A DNA stretch of 64,000 nt, from assembly GCA_903828595.1 (NCBI GenBank), contig CAIKMS010000032.1:1-64000 (forward strand). The letters run 5' to 3'. The translations under genes and the position numbers were made by a program. Under the pieces are notes generated by a model that saw only the letters and a program-made list of their open reading frames with translations, made no database searches and had not been told where the DNA came from. Below, piece by piece: positions 1-9,539 of the stretch. The stretch's first letter is position 1. Each line of letters opens with the position of its first letter. The stretch comes from an uncultured Pseudomonadota bacterium. GTDB lineage: Bacteria; Pseudomonadota; Gammaproteobacteria; Steroidobacterales; Steroidobacteraceae.

Positions 1-297
1 CAATTCAATGATGATCAGCTTGCTGCGATTTTGCTCGTCGAGCCCCGACATCAGCAGGTCGATGCGCTTGGCCGTCTGGGGAATCACGTACTCGATGGCA
101 ATACCACAGTCATTTGGTATGGACTCGTGGCGCAGCACCTTGGCCATCGCCATCAATGATTCCTTCCAAGCGCGGATTTCAGTCTTCGCGACGCGCCGCC
201 CGGTCCGGTCCCGGTACGCGCCGAGAACAACGGCCTCGATGTCGTGACCGAACGCGTCGTCGAGGAATCCCGACTTGGTTGATTGATAAATGATCAT
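1..297 (-). CDS. DUF2075-family nuclease/helicase-like protein, N-terminal part (cut by window edge)
   Basis: Reading leftward from an ATG at 297 there are 99 codons without a stop, running off the window. The opening MIIYQSTKSGFLDDAF matches the start of DUF2075 (Schlafen-like DNA/RNA helicase) proteins as I know them. Residues E69 (IAIEY), D80 (KRIDLL) and E98 (IIIEL, with the frame leaving the window just where a Lys would complete ExK) resemble a PD-(D/E)XK nuclease core; the helicase part would lie outside the window. It starts 15 nt after the stop of the upstream MazG-like gene, with no clear Shine-Dalgarno, so it is probably translated from the same mRNA. The family name rests on recall; the nuclease reading is inference. 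Confidence 0.72.
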   Translation of the reverse strand, partial: MIIYQSTKSGFLDDAFGHDIEAVVLGAYRDRTGRRVAKTEIRAWKESLMAMAKVLRHESIPNDCGIAIEYVIPQTAKRIDLLMSGLDEQNRSKLIIIEL

Positions 298-312
298 CGG
301 AGGGCGAGCGCG

Positions 313-660
313 TCAGGTCTCCGAGTACTTGCGTGCCGATCCCTTGAAAACATGCGCAGGGTATTTCTCGGCGTTGCGAAAGATTTTGTCGCGCACCGCC
401 TGCAGCAGATCGACGTCCAACTTGTCTGCCAAGCGGATCAGGTAGATCTGTACGTCGGCCAGTTCATTCTTCACTGCCGCGAGCTGCTTCTCAGTCAGAT
501 TTCTGCTCTGCTCTTCTGTCAGCCACTGAAAGGGTTCCAGCAGCTCGGCCGCCTCAACCGCGAGGGCGGAGGCCAAATTCTTCGGCGAGTGAAACTGGTC
601 CCAGTCCCGCTCGGCGGTGAACGCACGTAACTCGTCTCGGACCTTGATTAACTCTGACAT
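313..660 (-). CDS. MazG-like nucleotide pyrophosphohydrolase
   Basis: A compact all-alpha NTP pyrophosphohydrolase of about 115 residues, a family that hydrolyses (d)NTPs to the monophosphate and pyrophosphate. The metal-binding pattern is visible: an ExxE motif in VEAAELLEPFQW (about residues 36-39 from this start) and an ExxD in NELADVQIYLIRLADKL (about 66-69). The single short domain makes it a MazG-like relative rather than full-length two-domain MazG. I chose the ATG at 660 because AAGAG lies 7 nt upstream; the ATG at 666 is only 1 nt from it. It precedes the DUF2075 gene by 15 nt, so the two look like one operon. Pairing of a nucleotide-hydrolysing enzyme with a nuclease/helicase-like protein fits a stress or phage-defence module, which is inference. 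Confidence 0.85.
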   Translation of the reverse strand: MSELIKVRDELRAFTAERDWDQFHSPKNLASALAVEAAELLEPFQWLTEEQSRNLTEKQLAAVKNELADVQIYLIRLADKLDVDLLQAVRDKIFRNAEKYPAHVFKGSARKYSET

Positions 661-1059
661 TGGCATGCTCTTGGCGGCGAATACCTAAGCGTAGCGTGTC
701 TCTCGGCGCCGGTGCATTACTTCCGCGGCGGCCATCAGCCGCGATTTACTCAGGACCTTGAGTATTTTTACTCAGCGTATTGAGTAAACTGACCGGCGGC
801 CTGGCGGGGCGGGCGGGCGGGCGCGGCGGCGGCCCCAAGGCGATTTCCGCGAGCGTTTGTCTGGGGAATTCCTGGCCACCCACCTGTAGCTATACTTGTA
901 GCTAGGGAGAGCGCATGATGCCAATATATTATATTAATCAATTGGTTGCGCGTACCCCGCGCGAACAGGTACAAAACATCGAATAAAGCCCAGTGCTTAC
1001 CCGGACCCATTCCGGGTGTGGCTCAGCTTACCGCCGCGACAGGCTCAAGGTTTCCACAC
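661..1059. other. Intergenic region between the mazG-like and DUF3443 genes
   Basis: About 400 bp without a convincing gene. It holds the twin operators (747-786), a direct repeat TGTAGCTA near 886-905, an AT-rich patch around 915-945 containing a TATAAT-like box on the minus strand (928-933), and a hairpin ACCCGG(7)CCGGGT at 999-1017 that could end the DUF3443 transcript but lacks a good T-run. An 80-codon minus-strand frame over 768-1010 has low-complexity Ala/Pro/Arg content and covers the operators, so I do not call it a gene. Confidence 0.5.
747..786. promoter_or_regulatory. Two identical dyad operators upstream of the mazG-like gene
   Basis: The arrangement TACTCA-N6-TGAGTA occurs twice, at 747-764 and 769-786. 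Arms and spacer length are identical, the spacers differ (ggacct and gcgtat), and the centres are 22 bp apart, about two helical turns. The second copy extends to TTTACTC/GAGTAAA. This is what two cooperative dimers of a helix-turn-helix repressor would need. The pair lies about 90-125 bp upstream of the mazG-like start, and no regulator gene is in the window. Confidence 0.6.
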
Positions 1060-2340
1060 TTAAAAGCCCACCCATGGTCCGGCCGAGCTGGCCCCTGCCA
1101 CTGTGGCGCCTTCCATCGCGAAGAACATTGTCTTGCCGTAGAAAAAAGGCATGCCCCAGTCAAACGAGGCGCCTAAGCTGCTGGATCCGCCGCCCAGCGT
1201 CGGCAGCGCGAAATCCCCGGTGCTAAACAAAGTTAAGGCGTTATCAATCGTGAAGTTCACATTGACTGCGTTAGGTTGGGCATTAACGCCCTGAATGGTG
1301 GCTGTTAAAGCTAACGAAGCTGCCGGACAGTAGAAGCCCGGGTTGGGTGCGACGCAGTTGTTAATCGAGGAGTCTTCGAAAAAATAAGCATTGGAGCCTG
1401 AATCCAAGAAGCCAGCCTCAGTCGTGCCTGCATAGGTGGAAATAAACGTACCCGGACAGCCGGAATAAACCTGGCAGTCTGATCCGTAAACCCCAAATAG
1501 GTGGGCTGCCGTGAGTTGATTGTTGGTCTCTGTGCCAATACCGAAGATCACATTGGCCGTGGCGGTGGATGCGCCGGGCGAGTACACCTGCGGCACCTGA
1601 ATGACCACACCGTTGCTGTTGGTGCCGAATAAAGGCACCGGATTGAGCACCTGCTGGGCCTTACTTACTAGGGTGGGATTGCAAATTCCAGCGTTGGAGC
1701 AGGCATAGTACTGCCCCGGTGGAGCTGTAGTGCCGGACGCGCAGTACGAGCCACAGTCCTCGGCAAAAAAGCCCACGCCCAGAATTCCGTTAGCGCCAAA
1801 AGCCGCCACGGTGTTCTCTGCCGTTTGGCCGTTAGAGCAGCTCGACGGCACCATATTCGCGGACGCGCTATCACCAATGACCTGTATCGGGATATTGCTT
1901 GCCGTCAAACCACCCACCGTAAGATCCACGGTAGTGACCGGCCCCCAGCTATAGCCGTCGACAAACGCAGTGCACTCAATAATCGCGTTTCCGGAAGGGT
2001 CCGTGGTTGGCGCAAGCCCTGAAACCGTAAGCACCGGTGCTAACACGCGAAAGCCATAGGAAGCCGTGTCGACCTGAATATGGTCAATGATCTGACAGTT
2101 CGTGCTGCTGCCATGAGCGCAGACTTGGACAGAGGTATAAAGAGTGTTCGGCGCATTGCCGTTCGGGCCACCATCAATTACCGCCACCACACTGTTGGCA
2201 CCGGCAGACAAGCCACCACCGGATGAACCGCCCCCAGACGAAGAGCCGGTCAACCCAGAGCCGCCACCGCAGGCGCTAAGCAAAGCCGAAGCGCCGAAGG
2301 TGACCGTGATTACTAATACTCTGAGGATTGCATTTCGCAT
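1060..2340 (-). CDS. DUF3443-family lipoprotein with two aspartic-protease-like motifs
   Basis: A 426-residue exported protein. The N-terminus has a hydrophobic segment ending in the lipobox LLSAC, with the lipidated Cys at 24, then a Gly/Ser-rich tether (25-47). The body matches the DUF3443 family, of unknown function. Two motifs stand out: QVDTASYGFRVL with D91, and FLDSGSNAYFF with D313. They sit about 220 residues apart and resemble the paired D[TS][GA]S signatures of two-lobed aspartic proteases. The gene follows the DUF2844 gene by 58 nt on the same strand, an association I recall from other proteobacteria. RBS: AGGGG shortly before the ATG. Family call is good; protease activity is only a hypothesis. 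Confidence 0.82.
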   Translation of the reverse strand: MRNAILRVLVITVTFGASALLSACGGGSGLTGSSSGGGSSGGGLSAGANSVVAVIDGGPNGNAPNTLYTSVQVCAHGSSTNCQIIDHIQVDTASYGFRVLAPVLTVSGLAPTTDPSGNAIIECTAFVDGYSWGPVTTVDLTVGGLTASNIPIQVIGDSASANMVPSSCSNGQTAENTVAAFGANGILGVGFFAEDCGSYCASGTTAPPGQYYACSNAGICNPTLVSKAQQVLNPVPLFGTNSNGVVIQVPQVYSPGASTATANVIFGIGTETNNQLTAAHLFGVYGSDCQVYSGCPGTFISTYAGTTEAGFLDSGSNAYFFEDSSINNCVAPNPGFYCPAASLALTATIQGVNAQPNAVNVNFTIDNALTLFSTGDFALPTLGGGSSSLGASFDWGMPFFYGKTMFFAMEGATVAGASSAGPWVGF

Positions 2341-2398
2341 GAGCTTCTAGCCCCTAAAAATCAAAGAAACTAATAGAACCTGGTTGTGAGAGAGGCGG

Positions 2399-2863
2399 TT
2401 AACGCACTAGCGTTAGATCTACACCTTCAGGCACTAACGCGGCAGCCACGACTCGCCCCTCAAAACCGCGCGGCAATTGGCGCAGGTAAACTTTCAGGTG
2501 GTCGCTTTCAAGGCTAACCCGGTGGTGGTTACCCGGCTGCGGCGCCACGGCGGCGCGAAACTCTTGCGCATGCACCCCCAGCAAAGCATCCAGATTGGGC
2601 ATTGAGCGCCCGCTCCAGGCTACGGCAAAGACCACGCCATGGGCCACGTACTCACGGACCTGGCCACTTGAAGTGGTAATTTCATGGACTTGGTAGCTTG
2701 TTGCCAAAGTAACCTGCGCCGTAGCGTTGAGTTGCTCGGCGTCAGCGAGCACGGTGCGAACATCACCCCCAAGTGAAGCCTGGCACACCCAGGGCAACCC
2801 TAGGCCGATCACCAAAGCACCCGCCCTACGCCATCCTCGGTTCCCGCCGCGTCTTGAAAACAT
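2399..2863 (-). CDS. DUF2844 domain-containing exported protein
   Basis: From the ATG at 2863, with AGGAG 10 nt upstream, the product is 154 residues: a basic start (MFSRRGGNRGWRR), a hydrophobic signal segment ending near VCQAS, and a small secreted domain. The pattern YVAHGVVFAVAWSGRSMPNL around residues 75-95 is typical of DUF2844 as I recall it, a family of unknown function usually encoded directly before DUF3443. Longer in-frame starts add residues with no RBS. The role is unknown; the pair is probably exported together to the periplasm or cell surface. Confidence 0.75.
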   Translation of the reverse strand: MFSRRGGNRGWRRAGALVIGLGLPWVCQASLGGDVRTVLADAEQLNATAQVTLATSYQVHEITTSSGQVREYVAHGVVFAVAWSGRSMPNLDALLGVHAQEFRAAVAPQPGNHHRVSLESDHLKVYLRQLPRGFEGRVVAAALVPEGVDLTLVR

Positions 2864-3068
2864 GCTCAGTAGACTCCTAGTCAGTAAGACCCAACCCTTC
2901 CGCTCGACAGACTGGCACAAGCGCTGGCCTATTGTAAGGTATTCGTACTGTAACGCTCAGAGCCTGGCCCAGTAAGGGCTTTACCTGTCGTAAAATGACG
3001 TCATCGTCAGACGAAGCGAATAGGCGACCACCGGCCACCCGCCGATAGCCGAATACGCTTAAGCTTAA

Positions 3069-3746
<678 letters not shown>

Positions 3747-3802
3747 CAGCCTAAGAACAGGTACTCTACTCGGCCCAGTACGGATTGAATCCCAAGGTTG
3801 CT

Positions 3803-4096
3803 ATGGCGCGCATTACCGTTGAAGACTGTCTGTCCCACGTAGAGAACATGTTTGAGCTCGTGCTGCTCGCTGCAAAGCGCGCCCGCCGGCTGGCTAACGG
3901 AGCCGATCCGCTGGTGGACTGGGAAAACGATAAATCTACCGTGGTCGCCCTGCGTGAAATCGCGGAAGGCAAAGTCCACCGTGATCTGTTGCTAGAGCCA
4001 GAACCCGAGCCACAGGCACCCATAATGCCCGTGCATGATCATGGCATGGAGGCGCCCGGTGATTTCCGTGCCCCGCAATTTGGCCTGGGCGAGTAA
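3803..4096 (+). CDS. rpoZ: RNA polymerase omega subunit
   Basis: The 97-residue product starts [20 protein letters not shown], the characteristic omega N-terminus, followed by the conserved region around [20 protein letters not shown] and an acidic/proline C-terminal tail. Omega binds beta-prime, aids RNA polymerase assembly and forms part of one ppGpp site. I chose the ATG at 3803 over an in-frame start at 3785 because omega proteins begin MARxTVEDC and AAGG lies just upstream. It sits between gmk and spoT, its usual place in gammaproteobacteria. Confidence 0.97.
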   Translation: MARITVEDCLSHVENMFELVLLAAKRARRLANGADPLVDWENDKSTVVALREIAEGKVHRDLLLEPEPEPQAPIMPVHDHGMEAPGDFRAPQFGLGE

Positions 4097-4129
4097 CGCA
4101 CACCTCAAGCCGAGGATAGCCGGCTAACG

Positions 4130-6277
4130 ATGGACTATACGGCCTCCCTGCTGAATCTCCTGCCGGGAGGCCGCCGCTCTCCGGGTATCCATCAGCTCAT
4201 TGCTAAGCTTGAAGGGTATTTGCCGCCTGAGCAGGTTGCCCTAGTCCAGCAAGCCTTTGAGGTTGCCAACAAAGCCCACGAAGGGCAAAAGCGCTTATCA
4301 GGCGAAGCCTACATCACCCATCCGATCGCCGTTGCCGGCATCTTGGCCGATCTGCATCTAGACGGCCAAACTATCTGTGCTGCCCTATTACACGATGTCA
4401 TCGAAGACACTCCGACTGCCAAAGAACAAATCATCGAGCAGTTCGGTCGCGATGTTGGAGAACTGGTCGATGGCGTCTCCAAACTGGACAAGGTCCAGTT
4501 TAAGAGCCGCAAAGAAGCACAAGCTGAATCCTTCCGAAAAATGATCCTGGCCATGGTGCGCGATATTCGCGTCATCATGGTGAAGTTAGCTGACCGTACG
4601 CATAACATGCGCACTCTCGGCGCCATGCCCCCGCAAAAGCGGCGTCGGATCGCTATAGAGACTCTGGATATTTACGGGCCTATCGCTAACAGGCTGGGCA
4701 TTCACTCGATCAAGCTCGAGCTAGAGGACTTAGGCTTTAAAGCCCTGTATCCGGCGCGTTATCGCGTGCTGGAGAAAGAGCTGAAACTGGCGCGCGGTAA
4801 CCAAAAAGAGTTCCTTCCAAAAATCTCCGCCCGTTTTGAAAGTGGCTTACAAAAATCCGGCCTTACCGGCCTAGTCCAATCTCGCGAAAAACACCTTTAC
4901 AGCATCTTTCAAAAAATGAAGCGCAAACGAGTGCCGTTAGCGCAGGTAATTGATGTTTACGGCTTTAGAATTGTGGTCCCTGATATCGACACCTGCTATC
5001 GCGTCCTGGGTGTCGTGCACGGCCTTTACAAGCCCATGCCCGGTCGATTCAAAGACTACATCGCGATCCCACGCATTAATGGCTATCAGTCATTACACAC
5101 GACGTTGTTTGGTCCCAACGGAGTACCGCTAGAGGTACAGATACGCACCAACGACATGCATCAACTGGCCGAGAAAGGTATCGCTGCTCATTGGCAATAT
5201 AAAAACGGCGATAGCGAGCGTGGCAATCAGCAAGAGCATGCCCGGGAGTGGCTCAAGAGCCTCATGCAAATGCAGGAGGGTGGCAATCCGGAGGAGTTCT
5301 TAGAAAGTGTGCGTGTAGACCTGTTTCCCGACAAGATCTACGTGTTCACACCGAAAGGTGACATTTTGCGTTTGCCGCGTGGAGCGACCTGCGTGGATTT
5401 TGCTTATGCCGTACACACCGATGTAGGCAATCGTGGCGTGGCCGCCAAAATCGATCGCCGTCTCGTCCCTCTACGCACGACGCCGCGCAACGGACAGACG
5501 GTTGAGATCATCACGGCTAAAGGAGCTCACCCGAATCCGTCCTGGTCTAACTTTGTTGTTACTGCCAAAGCACGCGCGGCCATTCGTGCTTACTTGCGCA
5601 CAATGAAGCAAGGCGAGGCCACCGAACTAGGCCGACGAATGCTTGACCAGGCTTTAGGCGACTTCAAATTGTCGTTGAAGACCATAGAACCCGATACGCT
5701 GGAACTGGCAGCACGCGACCTAGGCTTAAGTTCTTTAAATACCTTATTCGAGCAAATTGGGCTGGGTGAACGGCTGGCGCCACTCGTCGCACGACGACTG
5801 CTGCCCACCGATGCAAGCCGCAAAACCGATACTGCAGCGCTGGAAGTAGCGGGCACCGAAGGCCTGCTGGTCTCGTATGCACGCTGTTGTTTCCCCATTC
5901 CTTACGAACCGATCTTGGCGTATCTGTCAGTAGGACGTGGGGTAGTAATCCACCGAACGGATTGCAAAAACCTTGCCGGCTGGCATAAGCAACCGGATAA
6001 ATGGTTGCCCGTCAGTTGGCAGCCGGATCTGACGCGGGAATTCTCATCAGAACTGTACATTCAAGCGGCCAACAAAGTCGGTGTGCTCGCAGCACTAGCT
6101 GCAAAGATTGCCGGTGTTAATACCAATATCGCGCACGTCTCGGTGACCGAGCGTGACAATGACACGGCTGCGATCACTTTTGAACTGCAGGTGCGCAACC
6201 GTGCCCATCTGGCACAAGTGATTCGTGCGATACGCCGCATGCCAAACGTTCTATCCGTCGAGCGCACCGGCGGCTAA
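4130..6277 (+). CDS. spoT: Bifunctional (p)ppGpp synthetase/hydrolase
   Basis: A 715-residue RelA/SpoT homologue of normal length. The hydrolase HD domain has H64 and the H88-D89 pair in AALLHDVIEDT. The synthetase domain is at about 200-340, with RFKDYIAIPRINGYQSLHTT near 305-325. TGS (about 404-465, VFTPKGDILRLPRG) and a C-terminal ACT domain (about 640-713) follow. An intact HD motif means it can degrade (p)ppGpp, so SpoT is a better name than RelA. It is 33 nt after rpoZ, with GAGGA upstream of the ATG. It makes and removes the alarmone of the stringent response. Confidence 0.97.
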   Translation: MDYTASLLNLLPGGRRSPGIHQLIAKLEGYLPPEQVALVQQAFEVANKAHEGQKRLSGEAYITHPIAVAGILADLHLDGQTICAALLHDVIEDTPTAKEQIIEQFGRDVGELVDGVSKLDKVQFKSRKEAQAESFRKMILAMVRDIRVIMVKLADRTHNMRTLGAMPPQKRRRIAIETLDIYGPIANRLGIHSIKLELEDLGFKALYPARYRVLEKELKLARGNQKEFLPKISARFESGLQKSGLTGLVQSREKHLYSIFQKMKRKRVPLAQVIDVYGFRIVVPDIDTCYRVLGVVHGLYKPMPGRFKDYIAIPRINGYQSLHTTLFGPNGVPLEVQIRTNDMHQLAEKGIAAHWQYKNGDSERGNQQEHAREWLKSLMQMQEGGNPEEFLESVRVDLFPDKIYVFTPKGDILRLPRGATCVDFAYAVHTDVGNRGVAAKIDRRLVPLRTTPRNGQTVEIITAKGAHPNPSWSNFVVTAKARAAIRAYLRTMKQGEATELGRRMLDQALGDFKLSLKTIEPDTLELAARDLGLSSLNTLFEQIGLGERLAPLVARRLLPTDASRKTDTAALEVAGTEGLLVSYARCCFPIPYEPILAYLSVGRGVVIHRTDCKNLAGWHKQPDKWLPVSWQPDLTREFSSELYIQAANKVGVLAALAAKIAGVNTNIAHVSVTERDNDTAAITFELQVRNRAHLAQVIRAIRRMPNVLSVERTGG

Positions 6278-6405
6278 TAGTAAGGAGCATGAGCGGCTCA
6301 ACACCGTGACTAAACCGGTTACGTTGTGGCAGGCTTAGGCGCAACCAGACCCTCACTTGCGTATAACTTTGAACTCGTTGTTATCTTGGCTTTTTAAGGA
6401 AAATC

Positions 6406-6786
6406 ATGAATCGAACTATTATCTCAACGACTGACGCACCTGCCGCTATCGGCACCTACTCTCAAGCCGTGCGAGTCGGTGATACCGTGTACATCTCCGG
6501 GCAAATCCCTCTGGATCCAGCCACTAAAGAGATGATCAGTGGTGACATGGAAGCGCAGATTCGTCGTGTATTCGATAACTTAAAGGCGATCGCTGTGGCT
6601 GCCGGCGGCAGCTTGGATCATGCCGCTCGCGTTACCGTCTACTTAACCGATCTGGGCCATTTTGCTTTGGTCAACAAAGTCATGAGCGAGTATTTTACTG
6701 AGCCTTATCCAGCACGCGCAGCCTTAGGTGTTGCCTCGTTGCCACGGGGTGCTGGGGTCGAAATCGACTGTATTCTTTCTCTGTAA
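6406..6786 (+). CDS. ridA: Reactive intermediate/imine deaminase RidA
   Basis: A 126-residue YjgF/YER057c/UK114 protein that hydrolyses reactive enamines/imines produced by PLP enzymes such as threonine dehydratase. The catalytic Arg is R104 in [20 protein letters not shown], and the family motif [11 protein letters not shown] is at about 28-38. The ATG has AAGGA 5 nt upstream. The position directly after spoT and before recG is common in this group. Trimeric and cytoplasmic by family knowledge. Confidence 0.95.
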   Translation: MNRTIISTTDAPAAIGTYSQAVRVGDTVYISGQIPLDPATKEMISGDMEAQIRRVFDNLKAIAVAAGGSLDHAARVTVYLTDLGHFALVNKVMSEYFTEPYPARAALGVASLPRGAGVEIDCILSL

Positions 6787-6808
6787 GCCTCTAGATCGGC
6801 CAGCGCTC

Positions 6809-8947
6809 ATGAGCAGGCCCATCGCAGCGACATCCCGCCGCCCGGACATAGCCCGGGCGGCGGTGCCCGAACTTCCACTGGATCAGCGCTCAGTCACCAC
6901 CTTAAAAGGGGTTGGTGAAGCGCTTGCTGAAAAGTTGCGCAAGCTGGGCATTGAGTCGGTGCAGGATCTGCTGTTTCTGTTACCCACGCGCTATGAAAAC
7001 CGCACCGAAATTATCTCCATAGGGGCGCTAAGACCTGGAGATAGAGCCGTGGTTGAAGGTGAGATTCAGCTGGCCGAGGTCGTCTTTCGGCGCCGACGCC
7101 AGTTACTGGTCCGTATCGCTGATGGCTCTGGGTTTCTGACCCTGCGGTTCTTCTATTTCACGGCCGCTCAACAGGCGCAGCTCACCAAAGGCACTCGACT
7201 GCGTCTTTACGGAGAGGCCAAGCGAGGGACTCTGGGGCTGGAAATCGCGCATCCGGAGTACCGGCGGGCAGACTCTTTTGATGCACAGGGTACAGAAGAC
7301 TCGCTAACGCCGGTTTATCCGACTACCGAAGGCGTACAGCAAGGCCGCTTACGAATTCTGACCGCTCAGGCCCTAGAACAACTGAATCAAGGCCGACTTT
7401 TAGACTGGTTGCCCCCGCCAATCCTGCAAGAGTTAGCGCTGCCTGGACTAATAGACGCTCTGCATTACGTGCACCGGCCTCCACCCGGTGCTGACGTAGA
7501 TGAACTGTCCGCCGGCGTACATCCTGCCCAACGTCGATTGGCCTTTGAAGAACTGCTGGCCCATCAACTAAGCCTGCGCATTTTGCGTCGCCAAGTCCAA
7601 AGCGATCCCTGCTGGCCGGTGCGTCCCGCCGGTGTATTGTTGAGCCAACTGCGCCAGGCGCTGCCCTTTGCGTTTACGTCTGCCCAAGAAAGGGTGTTGA
7701 GCGAGATTAGTGTCGATCTTGAAAGCAGCTCGCCGATGTTGCGCCTTGTGCAAGGTGACGTGGGCTCAGGAAAAACGATCGTTGCAGCGGCGGCTGCGGT
7801 AAATGCTATTGAGGCCGGTTTCCAGGTTGCCTTAATGGCACCCACCGAATTGCTGGCCGAACAGCATGGCCAGAATTTTGAACGGTGGCTGCGACCTTTA
7901 CAGTTACCGGTGGCCCTGTTGACCGCCAGACTAACGGGTAAGGCCCGCCAAAGTGCCTTAAACGCCATCGCCAGCGGTGAAGTGCCGATGACCATCGGGA
8001 CCCATGCGTTGTTTCAGGCAGGTGTTAAATTTGACCGACTAGCCTTAGTGATTGTCGATGAGCAACACCGATTTGGCGTCGATCAGCGCATGGCACTTCG
8101 CAACAAGGGGATTTTTTCGGGGCGTTTCCCACATCAATTGGTGATGACCGCCACACCCATACCCCGAACCCTAGCCATGACCGCTTACGCAGATCTGGAT
8201 GTGTCGGTTATCGACGAACTACCACCCGGGCGAACCCCCGTAAAAACCGTGGCTCTGCCAGAAAGTCGCCGCCACGAAATCGTTTTTCGAATAGAAACCG
8301 CCATTGCTGAGGGACGGCAGGCCTACTGGGTTTGTCCCCTGATTGAGGAATCCGAGGAGCTCGATTACCAGGCGGCAGAAGCCACCTTCGGCACGCTGGT
8401 ATCCGCTTTGCCCAGCGTCCGTATCGGTTTACTCCACGGCAGGCTTAAGTCTGCAGAAAAGGAGCGGGTCATGGCTGCCTTCAAGCGTCATGAGCTTGAC
8501 CTGTTGGTTGCTACAACTGTGATCGAGGTCGGCGTGGATGTGCCCAACGCGACTCTGATGGTTATCGAAAATTCCGAGCGCATGGGCCTTGCCCAGCTGC
8601 ACCAGCTGCGCGGCCGAGTTGGGCGCGGCGCGGCTGAAAGCATGTGCCTGCTACTCTATAAGAGCAACATGTCAGCAATCGCCCGTGAGCGCTTACAGGT
8701 TATGCGTGAGACCAACGACGGATTTAAGGTAGCCAGACGTGATCTGGAACTGCGCGGCCCTGGCGAAGTACTAGGAACACGGCAAACCGGGCTGATGACG
8801 ATGAAAGTCGCCGAACTGTCACGCGATGCTGATCTACTGCCACGCGTTCAGTCCACAGCGGAGGTGATGCTCAATCAGCATCCGGATAACATAGCTCCAC
8901 TGCTGCGCCGATGGATTGGTTCCAAGGAAATTTATGGCAAAGTCTGA
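6809..8947 (+). CDS. recG: ATP-dependent DNA helicase RecG
   Basis: A 712-residue superfamily 2 helicase that remodels stalled forks and branched recombination intermediates. The N-terminal wedge/OB region includes LLFLLPTRYENR and VVEGEIQ. Walker A GDVGSGKT is near residue 316, the DEQH box in VIVDEQHRFG near 417, and motif VI QLRGRVGRG near 600. I chose the ATG at 6809, 23 nt after ridA; an earlier in-frame start would overlap ridA by about 60 nt. The 3' end overlaps ubiC by 14 nt. Confidence 0.96.
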   Translation: MSRPIAATSRRPDIARAAVPELPLDQRSVTTLKGVGEALAEKLRKLGIESVQDLLFLLPTRYENRTEIISIGALRPGDRAVVEGEIQLAEVVFRRRRQLLVRIADGSGFLTLRFFYFTAAQQAQLTKGTRLRLYGEAKRGTLGLEIAHPEYRRADSFDAQGTEDSLTPVYPTTEGVQQGRLRILTAQALEQLNQGRLLDWLPPPILQELALPGLIDALHYVHRPPPGADVDELSAGVHPAQRRLAFEELLAHQLSLRILRRQVQSDPCWPVRPAGVLLSQLRQALPFAFTSAQERVLSEISVDLESSSPMLRLVQGDVGSGKTIVAAAAAVNAIEAGFQVALMAPTELLAEQHGQNFERWLRPLQLPVALLTARLTGKARQSALNAIASGEVPMTIGTHALFQAGVKFDRLALVIVDEQHRFGVDQRMALRNKGIFSGRFPHQLVMTATPIPRTLAMTAYADLDVSVIDELPPGRTPVKTVALPESRRHEIVFRIETAIAEGRQAYWVCPLIEESEELDYQAAEATFGTLVSALPSVRIGLLHGRLKSAEKERVMAAFKRHELDLLVATTVIEVGVDVPNATLMVIENSERMGLAQLHQLRGRVGRGAAESMCLLLYKSNMSAIARERLQVMRETNDGFKVARRDLELRGPGEVLGTRQTGLMTMKVAELSRDADLLPRVQSTAEVMLNQHPDNIAPLLRRWIGSKEIYGKV

Positions 8948-9539
8948 TCCGCTAGCCTTCACGACCAGCGCCTTGCCGTTGAGCTTAGACCAGTGGACTA
9001 CATCCGCACCCGTGGAGGATTTAGTGGTTCGTGACTGGTTACAAAGCCTGGAAGCACTGCCTAGCAAACTGCAGGCCTTAGAATCTGAACCGGTGCGCAT
9101 TAAAGTACTCGAACAATGTTTATCGATACTCAGCGCAGAACAGCAAGAAACACTGCACGCCCTTCACGCCAACTGCTTACTGCGTGAGTTAGAGCTAAGA
9201 GCGGCGGGCACGGCCATGATCTACGTGCAACTGGTCATACCGGACGCCACCCTGCGCGCCTATCCGTGGCTGGCTGAATTAGCTGATAGCGACCTCGACA
9301 CCTTACTTGAAGGCATGCCCGGAATTACGCGGGGTGAATTTGAGTTTTCACAACTGTCTGCCGAGCACGGACTCGCGCAGCGAGCCCAAGTCAAAATAGA
9401 GGCCGGCGAGCGCGCGGCTGTATTTGCGCGCCGGCGCGTGCTGACCCTCAATGGCCATGCACTGCTAGTTCAGGAGGTCTTTTTGCCGACTCTGTGGTCT
9501 CCGGCCGCCAATCGTGTGGTGCTGGTGGCCAGTGAATAA
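8934..9539 (+). CDS. ubiC: Chorismate--pyruvate lyase
   Basis: UbiC converts chorismate to 4-hydroxybenzoate plus pyruvate, the first step of ubiquinone synthesis. The 201-residue product is somewhat longer than the 165-residue E. coli enzyme because of extra N-terminal sequence. Visible family features are LLRELEL, a VIP turn, and the C-terminal LLVQEVFLP, whose Glu corresponds to the catalytic Glu of LLTELFLP. The start MAKSDP at 8934 lies inside the recG 3' end. Direct linkage to ubiA supports the assignment of this divergent sequence. Confidence 0.87.
   Translation: MAKSDPLAFTTSALPLSLDQWTTSAPVEDLVVRDWLQSLEALPSKLQALESEPVRIKVLEQCLSILSAEQQETLHALHANCLLRELELRAAGTAMIYVQLVIPDATLRAYPWLAELADSDLDTLLEGMPGITRGEFEFSQLSAEHGLAQRAQVKIEAGERAAVFARRRVLTLNGHALLVQEVFLPTLWSPAANRVVLVASE

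Noticed and set aside
8-247. Plus-strand frame at the left edge
   Set aside because: It is antisense to the DUF2075 coding frame, which has a recognisable family sequence.
768-1010. 80-codon minus-strand frame upstream of the mazG-like gene
   Set aside because: Low-complexity Ala/Pro/Arg composition, no RBS, and it covers the twin operators.
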